Below are positions 21,274 to 26,604 of a DNA stretch of 26,604 nt, piece after piece. The position numbers were made by a program, and so were the translations under genes. The notes below the pieces were generated by a model that was not told where the DNA came from, ran no database searches, and saw only the letters and a program-made list of their open reading frames with translations. Positions within the stretch are counted from its first letter, which is position 1. Each line of letters begins with the position of its first letter. Source of the stretch: JBFGFG01 sp041627475 (lineage in GTDB: Bacteria; Actinomycetota; Nitriliruptoria; Nitriliruptorales; Nitriliruptoraceae); contig JBFKQZ010000012.1 of NCBI GenBank assembly GCA_041627475.1, positions 1-26,604 of the forward strand. The letters run 5' to 3'.

Positions 21274-21407
21274 TGCTCATCCAGAGAGGTCGAGGGCTCG
21301 GGCCCACTGACACCTCGGCAACCTCCGACGACCCCCGGCCGGGGCGAGGCGGGAAGGTGCCAAACCCGGACCGTCGGGCCGCAACGCGCGGACCTGGTCG
21401 ATGAGCG
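21274..21407 (+). promoter_or_regulatory. SAM-I (S-box) riboswitch aptamer
   Basis: The family landmarks appear in order. P1 is CTCATC (21276-21281) with GATGAG (21400-21405), extended by one G-C pair and a wobble. CCAGAGAGG (21281-21289) comes next, and P2 pairs GAGGT (21286-21290) with ACCTC (21312-21316). The GAGGG..GGCCC and CTCGGCAACC strings and the AAGGTGCCAAACCC junction (from 21354) complete the core. These match SAM-I; SAM-IV lacks the CCAGAGAGG opening. The element binds S-adenosylmethionine and normally turns off sulfur-amino-acid genes when SAM is plentiful. It is upstream of the threonine-synthase-family gene. Confidence 0.93.
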
Positions 21408-21413
21408 GAACAC

Positions 21414-21500
21414 GTCCGAACCTCGGACCCACTGCATCGGCCTCCCCGGCGGGGAGGCCGTTCGACGTTCGGACAGCTTCCTCGGGACGGAGACGTCCCG
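21414..21500 (+). promoter_or_regulatory. Riboswitch expression platform: terminator and competing hairpins
   Basis: A perfect 10-bp stem with loop GGC (21438-21460) followed by TTCGACGTTC resembles an intrinsic terminator. GTCCGA (21414-21419) can pair locally with TCGGAC (21423-21428). Alternatively GTCCGAAC (21414-21421) pairs over 8 bp with GTTCGGAC (21467-21474). A further 7-bp stem with a GAGA tetraloop (21483-21500) precedes the ribosome site at 21517. Mutually exclusive pairing fits a switch, but the mechanism is inferred. Confidence 0.55.
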
Positions 21501-21532
21501 GTGCGATGAGCACACGAGGAGGAAGCTCCCAC

Positions 21533-22822
21533 ATGCCAACCGCCCCGACCCCCACCCCTTCGACGTCAACCACCACGGCGCCGCCTCCCGCGGTCAACGT
21601 GACCGGCCTCGTCTGCCGCGAGTGCGGCCAGACCGAGGGCCTCGGCGCCAGCCACGTCTGTGGCTTCTGTTTCGGCCCACTCGCCGTCCAGTACGACCCG
21701 GCCGTCACCGCCCGCGTCACCCGCGCCCGCATCGAGGCGGGCCCGCACAGCGTCTGGCGCTACCAGGACCTCCTGCCGGTCCTGTCCGAGGACCTCTCGC
21801 TCCGCGTCGACCTGGGCACCGGCTTCTCGCCGCTGCGGCCCGCGCCGCGTCTCGCCGAGCGGCTCGGCCTGCAGGAGCTCTGGCTCAAGGACGACACCCG
21901 CAACCCGACCGGCTCGTTCAAGGACCGGGTCGTCACGATGGCGCTGTCGGCGGGTCGAGCGTTGGGCATCGACACCTTCGCCTGCGCCTCGACCGGCAAC
22001 CTCGCGAACTCGGTGGCGGGCCACGCCGCCGCGATCGGCGCCGAGGCCTACGTGTTCATCCCGCACGACCTCGAGCAGGGCAAGGTCATCAACTCGGCGG
22101 TCTACGGGCCGAACCTGGTCGCCGTCGAGGGCAACTACGACGACGTGAACCGTCTCTGCGCGGAGGTCGCCGACGAGAAGGGCTGGGGCTTCGTCAACGT
22201 CAACCTCCGCGCCTTCTACGCCGAGGGCAGCAAGACCATCGGCTTCGAGATCGCCGAGCAGCTCGGCTGGCGCCTGCCGGACCACGTCGTGGGCCCGGTC
22301 GCGTCAGGGTCGATGTTCACCAAGATCCGGACCGCGTTCGAGCAGTTCCTGGAGCTCGGGCTGGTCGAGGGCGAGGTGCCGCGCATGAGCGGGGCGCAGG
22401 CCACCGGCTGCTCGCCGGTCGCCGAGGCGTTCGAGCGCGGCTCCCGTGACGTCCGGCCGCAGAAGCCGGACACGATCGCGAAGTCGCTCGCCATCGGGAA
22501 CCCGGCCGACGGCACCTACGCGGTGCAGGCGGCGCAGGACACCGGCGGTGCCATCGGCCACGTCAGTGACCAGGAGGTCGTCGACGGCATCCGGCTGCTG
22601 GCCGAGACCGAGGGCATCTTCGGCGAGACCGCCTGCGGCGTGACGATCGCGAACCTCAAGCGCTTCGCCGAGTCCGGCCACGTCACCCCCGACGAGACCG
22701 TCGTCGCGGTGCTGTCCGGTCACGGACTCAAGACCCTCGAGGCCGTCGCGCCCGAGGTCGGCCCGACCATCACCACCACCCCCGGCCTCGCCGACTTCAA
22801 CAGCAGGCTCGCTGCCAACTGA
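21533..22822 (+). CDS. thrC: Threonine-synthase-family PLP enzyme with N-terminal zinc ribbon
   Basis: The 429-residue fold-type II PLP enzyme has a Pro/Thr-rich start. A zinc ribbon (Cys28, Cys31, Cys43, Cys46) follows, and then the PLP Lys130 in NPTGSFKDRVVTMAL. ACASTGNLANSVAGHAAA and the PLP-phosphate loop further on fit ThrC. ThrC turns O-phosphohomoserine into threonine. Control by a SAM riboswitch and a following sulfur-carrier gene raise the alternative that this paralogue makes a sulfur amino acid from a phosphorylated precursor. ATG 21533 has AGGAGG (21517-21522) ten bases upstream; ATG 21506, in frame, is a weaker option. I recall the thrC plus MoaD-like pair from other Actinomycetota. 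Confidence 0.85.
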   Translation: MPTAPTPTPSTSTTTAPPPAVNVTGLVCRECGQTEGLGASHVCGFCFGPLAVQYDPAVTARVTRARIEAGPHSVWRYQDLLPVLSEDLSLRVDLGTGFSPLRPAPRLAERLGLQELWLKDDTRNPTGSFKDRVVTMALSAGRALGIDTFACASTGNLANSVAGHAAAIGAEAYVFIPHDLEQGKVINSAVYGPNLVAVEGNYDDVNRLCAEVADEKGWGFVNVNLRAFYAEGSKTIGFEIAEQLGWRLPDHVVGPVASGSMFTKIRTAFEQFLELGLVEGEVPRMSGAQATGCSPVAEAFERGSRDVRPQKPDTIAKSLAIGNPADGTYAVQAAQDTGGAIGHVSDQEVVDGIRLLAETEGIFGETACGVTIANLKRFAESGHVTPDETVVAVLSGHGLKTLEAVAPEVGPTITTTPGLADFNSRLAAN

Positions 22823-22846
22823 CCCTCCACGCAGAAAGGCACCACG

Positions 22847-23119
22847 ATGCCCACGGTTCGCATCCCCACACCACTCCGCAAGCTCACCGACGGTGAGGCC
22901 ACCATCGAGTGCGACGGCCCCGACGTCCGCACCGTCATCGGGAAGCTCGAGGCGGCTCACCCGGGCCTCGCCGAGCGGATCCTCGACGAGGACGGCGAGC
23001 TGCGCCGATTCGTCAACGTCTTCGTCCGCGACGAGGACATCCGGTTCCAGTCCGGCCTCGACACCGAGGTCGGCGAGAACGACACGGTCTCGATCATCCC
23101 CGCGGTCGCCGGCGGCTGA
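22847..23119 (+). CDS. MoaD/ThiS-family ubiquitin-like sulfur carrier (CysO-like)
   Basis: The 90-residue beta-grasp protein ends in PAVAGG, the free di-glycine tail that is adenylated and turned into a thiocarboxylate. FVNVFVRDEDIRFQSGL (55-71) and the ending VSIIPAVAGG are very close, as I recall, to Mycobacterium CysO, which donates sulfur to the O-phosphoserine-dependent cysteine synthase CysM. No extra residues follow the GG, so no protease trimming would be needed. The activating E1-like enzyme is not in the window. ATG 22847 has AAAGG seven bases upstream. It lies 24 bp after thrC in the same unit under the SAM riboswitch. Confidence 0.9.
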   Translation: MPTVRIPTPLRKLTDGEATIECDGPDVRTVIGKLEAAHPGLAERILDEDGELRRFVNVFVRDEDIRFQSGLDTEVGENDTVSIIPAVAGG

Positions 23120-23141
23120 GGAGCGCACCTGCGCTCATCGT

Positions 23142-23179
23142 GTGAGTGGCTCGCCCGACATATCGTGCGAGCCACACAC
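23142..23179. promoter_or_regulatory. Inverted-repeat operator overlapping a -10 element before the PLP enzyme gene
   Basis: GTGGCTCGC (23146-23154) and GCGAGCCAC (23167-23175) are perfect 9-bp arms. They extend after one mismatch by three more pairs, around a 12-bp AT-richer centre. The centre contains TATCGT (23161-23166), a TANNNT -10 located 39 nt before the ATG. A protein bound here would block that promoter. The element could also act as a terminator after the sulfur-carrier gene. Confidence 0.5.
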
Positions 23180-23199
23180 GCGATTGGGCGGGGGCATCG

Positions 23200-24357
23200 A
23201 TGGTCGGTCGGGGTGACGTGAGCGTCGATGCGTGGCTCGCGCACGGGGGTGGCGCGCCGGACCCGGTGACCGGCGCCGTCGTGCCGTCGATCCCGATGGC
23301 GACCACGTTCGCCCGCGGGGGCGACTACGCGCTGACCAGCGAGGAGCACGGCTACGTCCGCGACGACGACGACGCGGTCCGCCGCGTCGAGGCAGTGGTC
23401 GCGCGGCTCGAGGGCGCGGCCGCGACCCGGGCGTTCGCGTCCGGCATGGCGGCCATCACCGCGGTTGCCCGGAGCGTCCCGCCCGGTGGCACGCTCCTGC
23501 TGCAGTCGTCGATCTACTGGGGCGCCACGGCGGCACTCCGACGTCTGATGGACCATCACGGCGTGAACCTCGTCGAGGTGGACTGCACCGACCTCGACGT
23601 CGCCAGCGCCGCGATCGCGGAGCACGGTCCCGACCTCGTGCTGGTCGAGGCGATCTCGAACCCGATGCTCGGCGTCGTCGACGTCCCGGCCCTGGCGGAC
23701 GCCGTGCACGACGTCGGTGGCGTGCTCGCGGTCGACGCGACCGTGCCCACACCGTTGTCCCTGCGGCCGCTCGAGCTCGGCGCGGACCTGTCGATCCACT
23801 CCGCGACGAAGTCCCTCAACGGGCACAGCGACGTCCTCGCCGGCCTGGTGTCGACGTTCGACGCCGACAGCGAGGTGTGGCGCTTCATCACCGCCGAGCG
23901 CAAGCAGGTCGGTGCCGTGCTGTCGCCGTTCTCGGCCTGGCTGCTGCTGCGAGGCCTGCGGACGCTGCCGCTGCGCCACGACCGGTCATGCCGGTCGGCC
24001 CAGAAGCTGGCCGAGCACCTCGATGCACACCCGAACGTCGTCGAGGTCCTCTACCCGGGGCTGGACGACCACCCGGGGCACGCGCTCGCGTGGAAGCACT
24101 GCACCCGGGGCTACGGGAGCCTGCTGTCCGTCCGGGTCGCGGGCGGGGCTGACGCCGCGATCCGGGTCGCGACGGCACTGGAGCTGTGCGTCACGGCCAC
24201 GTCGCTGGGCGGGGTCGAGACCCTCGTGGAGCACCGCCACACGGTCGAGGAGGGCGTCACGGACGTCCCCGAGGACCTGCTCCGTGTCAGCGTCGGCATC
24301 GAGCCGGCCGGTGACCTCATCGCCGACTGGGACCGGGCGCTGGCGACCCTCGACTAG
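23200..24357 (+). CDS. Cys/Met-metabolism PLP-dependent transsulfuration/sulfhydrylation enzyme
   Basis: The 385-residue fold-type I enzyme belongs to the cystathionine gamma-synthase family (MetB/MetC/MetZ). It shows FASGMAAI (79-86), Tyr106, the PLP-pairing Asp179 in VDATVPTPLSLRPLELGAD, and the Schiff-base Lys204 in SIHSATKSLNGHSDVLAG. The segment normally reading YxRxxNPTxxxLE is GYVRDDDDAVRRVE, so the NPT motif is lost and the exact reaction is uncertain. A homocysteine-forming or cystathionine-handling role fits the riboswitch and sulfur-carrier neighbours. ATG 23200 is my choice. GTG 23218 is an alternative and neither has a strong ribosome site. It may have its own regulated promoter. 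Only 3 bp separate it from the convergent amidotransferase gene. Confidence 0.85.
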   Translation: MVGRGDVSVDAWLAHGGGAPDPVTGAVVPSIPMATTFARGGDYALTSEEHGYVRDDDDAVRRVEAVVARLEGAAATRAFASGMAAITAVARSVPPGGTLLLQSSIYWGATAALRRLMDHHGVNLVEVDCTDLDVASAAIAEHGPDLVLVEAISNPMLGVVDVPALADAVHDVGGVLAVDATVPTPLSLRPLELGADLSIHSATKSLNGHSDVLAGLVSTFDADSEVWRFITAERKQVGAVLSPFSAWLLLRGLRTLPLRHDRSCRSAQKLAEHLDAHPNVVEVLYPGLDDHPGHALAWKHCTRGYGSLLSVRVAGGADAAIRVATALELCVTATSLGGVETLVEHRHTVEEGVTDVPEDLLRVSVGIEPAGDLIADWDRALATLD

Positions 24358-24360
24358 GGC

Positions 24361-25062
24361 TCAGCCGGCCACGCGCGGGAGCACCCGGCTGTCGACCCAG
24401 CGCAGCACGAGCGCGACCCCGGCGGCGCGCGTGAACGGCGCGGACGCGGTGACCTCGTCGAGGTAGTCCTCGCGGAGGTCGTCGCGCAGCTCCTCCCAGG
24501 CGCGGACCGTGGCGGGCGACGCCTCCGGGTGGAACTGGACCGCGATCGCGGTGTCGCTGGCGTCGCGCCACGCGCTCGTCACGCCGGCCGCGCCCTCGAG
24601 CAGGACGACGGCGCCGTCGGGCAGCGTCGAGACCGCGTCGTCGTGGTGGAACACCGCGGGCGCGCCGTCGGGCCACCCGGCGAGGACCTCGTGCTCGGTG
24701 CCGGCGCCGGTCCGTCGCAGCGCCGGCAGTGAGATGTTGGTCGCCGGCAGGCGGGTGACCTCGCCCCCGAGTGCCATGCCCAGCTGCTGCGCACCGAGGC
24801 ACACGCCGAACGTCGGGATGCCCCGGTCCACCGCGTCCCGGAGCAGCGCACGCTCGTCCTCCAGCCACGGGTCGTCGTCGTGGACGCCCATGATCCCGCC
24901 GAGCACGAGCAGGCCGGCGACGTCGTCGAGCGACGGCACGGTCGGGTCCTCCGTGAGGTCGTGCTCGACCCAGGGCAGCTGCGCGGCACGGCCGTCGAGC
25001 GACGGCACGAGCTGGTCGGGGCCGACGAGCGGGCCGTGGCGGAGGACGAGGAGGTGCGGCAC
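24361..25062 (-). CDS. Class I glutamine amidotransferase-like protein
   Basis: The 233-residue protein is a stand-alone GATase1 domain. The nucleophile is Cys88 in FGVCLGAQQLG, and the other triad residues are His178 and Glu180 in VQFHPEAS. The oxyanion region is LVLGGIMGVHDDDPW (52-66). It resembles the GMP-synthase-like family of free-standing amidotransferases, some of which hydrolyse gamma-glutamyl compounds. The acceptor is unknown. Its start is GTG 25060-25062 with GGAG seven bases upstream. The exchanger gene ends 25 bp upstream on the same strand, so the two may be co-transcribed. Confidence 0.87.
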   Translation of the reverse strand: MPHLLVLRHGPLVGPDQLVPSLDGRAAQLPWVEHDLTEDPTVPSLDDVAGLLVLGGIMGVHDDDPWLEDERALLRDAVDRGIPTFGVCLGAQQLGMALGGEVTRLPATNISLPALRRTGAGTEHEVLAGWPDGAPAVFHHDDAVSTLPDGAVVLLEGAAGVTSAWRDASDTAIAVQFHPEASPATVRAWEELRDDLREDYLDEVTASAPFTRAAGVALVLRWVDSRVLPRVAG

Positions 25063-25087
25063 GGACGGCTCCGGTCTGCAGGTGGGG

Positions 25088-26035
25088 TCAGGCGAGCAGG
25101 GGCAGGACGGCGAGGTAGGTGCCGAGCAGGACCGCGCCCTCCCAGCGCACCACGCGGCGCGCCGTGATCATGGCGCCGGTCGCGGCCACGGCGATCCCCA
25201 CCATGAGCAGCACGCCGATGCTGGTGAGGCTGGGGTCGCCGACCGGGCCCGGACCCGCGATCCCCGCGACGGCGCCGACGGCGAGCGAGTTGAAGAGGTT
25301 GCTGCCGAGCAGGTTGCCCACGATCAGGTCGGTCTCGTCCTTGCGCACGGCCTGCAGCGACGTGGCCAGCTCTGGCAGCGAGGTCCCGATGGCCACCAGC
25401 GTCACGCCGACGAAGCCCTCCTTGAGGCCGATCGTCGCCGCGAGCTCGGTCGCGCAGTAGACGAGCAGCTGCGCGGCCGCCAGCGTGCCGAGCAGCCCCA
25501 GCAGCGTGCGGACCCACTCCCGGCCGGGGTGGAGGCCGTCGTCGTCGAGGTACTCCTCGACCTCGGCCGACAGCTCGTCGTCGGGCTCCTGGCGCGACGC
25601 GACGATGATGTACGCCAGCGCACCGACGAGCAGCACGCCGAGGATCGCGCCCTCGATGACGGTGAGGCCGTCCTGGACGAGGCCGGCGAACACCAGCACC
25701 GCGCCCAGCGACAGCGGCGCCTCGCGGCGGATGATCGACGACCCCACGACGATCGGCGCGACCATCGAGGCGACCCCGAGCACCAGTGACAGGTTCGCGA
25801 CGTTGCTGCCGATGATGTTGCCGACGGCGATGTCGAGCGAGCCGCTGCTCGCGGCGATCCCCGACACGACCATCTCCGGGGCGGACGTGCCGAACCCGAT
25901 GACGACGGCGCCGATCACCACCGGCGACAGCCGCAGGACCACGGCGACACGCGCCGCCCCCAGCACGAACTGGTCGGAGGCGACGGTGAGGAGGACGAGG
26001 CCGACGACGATGCCGGCCAGCAGGAGCAGGGTCAT
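25088..26035 (-). CDS. CaCA-family sodium/calcium (cation) exchanger
   Basis: The 315-residue membrane protein has the two inverted alpha repeats of the Ca2+:cation antiporter family. Repeat 1 is GFGTSAPEMVVSGIAA with NIIGSNVANLSLVLG (47-87, Glu54). Repeat 2 is AIGTSLPELATSLQAV with NLLGSNLFNSLAV (215-253, Glu222). About ten hydrophobic helices surround an acidic cytoplasmic loop (about 150-170). It probably exports Ca2+ in exchange for Na+ or H+. ATG 26033-26035 has no ribosome site, but a TACCCT -10 lies 13 nt upstream, implying a nearly leaderless transcript. It diverges from the nitrobindin-like gene. Confidence 0.93.
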   Translation of the reverse strand: MTLLLLAGIVVGLVLLTVASDQFVLGAARVAVVLRLSPVVIGAVVIGFGTSAPEMVVSGIAASSGSLDIAVGNIIGSNVANLSLVLGVASMVAPIVVGSSIIRREAPLSLGAVLVFAGLVQDGLTVIEGAILGVLLVGALAYIIVASRQEPDDELSAEVEEYLDDDGLHPGREWVRTLLGLLGTLAAAQLLVYCATELAATIGLKEGFVGVTLVAIGTSLPELATSLQAVRKDETDLIVGNLLGSNLFNSLAVGAVAGIAGPGPVGDPSLTSIGVLLMVGIAVAATGAMITARRVVRWEGAVLLGTYLAVLPLLA

Positions 26036-26042
26036 GGCCGGG

Positions 26043-26048
26043 AGGGTA
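26043..26048 (-). promoter_or_regulatory. Putative near-leaderless -10 element (TACCCT) for the exchanger gene
   Basis: Seven bases separate TACCCT from the ATG, and no ribosome-binding site is present. This is the third such arrangement in the window. Confidence 0.35.
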
Positions 26049-26061
26049 CGGACGGCTGCAC

Positions 26062-26067
26062 TACGGT
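26062..26067 (+). promoter_or_regulatory. Putative -10 element (TACGGT) for the nitrobindin-like gene
   Basis: TACGGT is the same hexamer used before dtxR and the S9 peptidase gene, here 59 nt before the GTG. No clear -35 is seen. Confidence 0.25.
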
Positions 26068-26120
26068 CCCCCCTGCGACCGGCCGTGCCGGCGCGGAGCG
26101 CCGTCGAGGCCGGAGACGCA

Positions 26121-26604
26121 GTGCCTGAACCGCACCCACTGCTGGGGCCGCTCACCGCCGCGGTCGGGGCCTGGCAGGGCGACGGGACGGGACGCCTGCC
26201 CGGTGCGCCCGAGTTCACGTGGCACGAGCGCCTCGTCTGTGCGACGCCCGGGACGCCGGTGCTGTCCTTCAGCCAGCGCACCACGCGCCCGGACGGCAGC
26301 CCGTTCCACGCGGAGGACGGTTGGGTGCGCGTCCCACCGGAGCTCCAGACGGACGGTGACGGCGTGGCCGCGGTCGAGGTCGCCGTCGCCAGCCCCACGG
26401 GTGTGGTCGAGGCGCTCGCGGGCACGTTGCGACCGACGACCGACGGCTTCGTGCTGGTGGCGGCCAGCACCACCGTCGCCGGCACCCCGGCCGCAGGTCG
26501 GGTCCACGAGACCCGCCGGCGCTGGACGTGGGACGGCGAGGAGCTCGTCATCGACTTCTGGATGGCCACGCCCGGTCACCCGGACCGTTTCCACCACCTG
26601 ACGA
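26121..26604 (+). CDS. Nitrobindin-like (FABP/DUF1794, THAP4-type) beta-barrel protein, 3' truncated
   Basis: The frame opens at GTG 26121, with GGAG (26112-26115) five bases upstream, and is still open at the window end after 161 codons. It shows the family signature GAWQGDGTG (16-24). Phe/Trp and SFSQRT strands, PDGSPFHAEDGWVR (57-70) and the SPTGVVEALAGTL strand follow. Near the end RFHHLT contains the position of the proximal haem-ligand histidine (His158 or His159). Nitrobindins bind haem in a 10-stranded barrel and react with nitric oxide or peroxynitrite. Haem binding here is inferred. It diverges from the exchanger gene. Confidence 0.85.
   Translation, partial: MPEPHPLLGPLTAAVGAWQGDGTGRLPGAPEFTWHERLVCATPGTPVLSFSQRTTRPDGSPFHAEDGWVRVPPELQTDGDGVAAVEVAVASPTGVVEALAGTLRPTTDGFVLVAASTTVAGTPAAGRVHETRRRWTWDGEELVIDFWMATPGHPDRFHHLT

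Noticed and set aside
21274..21407. SAM-IV or SAM-I/IV class instead of SAM-I
   Set aside because: The CCAGAGAGG opening and GAGGG..GGCCC element fit SAM-I by eye. A covariance-model search would settle it.
20287..22449. 720-codon plus-strand open frame across gpgS, the riboswitch and thrC
   Set aside because: It runs antisense to gpgS and out of frame through thrC, and its sequence is low-complexity.
1..26604. CRISPR array, insertion sequence or prophage
   Set aside because: No regularly spaced repeats, transposase, integrase or terminal repeats were seen. The repeats found are local duplications.

Overview
This window is very GC-rich, densely coded bacterial chromosome of about 26.6 kb. 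The order clpC – mutY – disA – carD – ispD – ispF – cysS – rlmB is the conserved core neighbourhood of Actinomycetota, which I recall from Mycobacterium. A Firmicutes-like sigH directly after rlmB, together with a DUF3263/LytR_C pair and an IdeR-type regulator, points to a deep-branching, high-GC actinobacterium. Nitriliruptoria is my best guess, not a demonstrated placement. I see no insertion sequence, prophage, CRISPR array or obvious transfer signature.

Layout. 1-2729: the 3' part of clpC, and a convergent phosphotransferase-family kinase. 2806-6141: an IdeR/DtxR-type metal regulator translationally coupled to mutY, then disA and carD. 6190-10666: a tightly packed operon of a PIN/TRAM membrane protein, ispD, ispF, a sensor kinase and a NarL-type response regulator, with stop/start overlaps at three junctions. 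10865-13899: cysS and rlmB overlapping, then sigH behind its own leader. 13976-17205: an S9 peptidase, a convergent thioesterase-like gene and a small four-helix membrane protein. 17216-18795: tRNA-Thr(TGT), DUF3263, a LytR_C-domain protein, a strong bidirectional terminator and an orphan CheY-like receiver. 18981-21141: an AI-2E-family permease and glucosyl-3-phosphoglycerate synthase, whose 3' ends overlap by 35 bp. 21256-24357: a promoter, a SAM-I riboswitch, a threonine-synthase-family gene, a CysO/MoaD-like sulfur carrier ending in GG, and a Cys/Met-metabolism PLP enzyme. 24361-26604: a glutamine amidotransferase, a CaCA-family cation exchanger and the start of a nitrobindin-like gene cut off by the window end.

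How the genes work together. Two themes stand out. First, ispD and ispF (MEP isoprenoid synthesis) are co-transcribed with a two-component system. Both enzymes show local rearrangements: IspD carries an extra C-terminal segment resembling a decayed half of its own fold, and the first codons of ispF are duplicated 80 bp upstream. Second, the SAM-riboswitch operon links aspartate-family PLP chemistry to a ubiquitin-like sulfur carrier. That suggests a protein-thiocarboxylate route to a sulfur amino acid, controlled by SAM at the top and by a separate inverted-repeat promoter before the last gene.

Regulatory DNA is readable in many gaps. TANNNT -10 hexamers recur before first genes of operons, several at a distance that implies leaderless mRNAs. 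Hairpins sit at several convergent 3' ends. All functional calls come from reading motifs by eye, without database searches.
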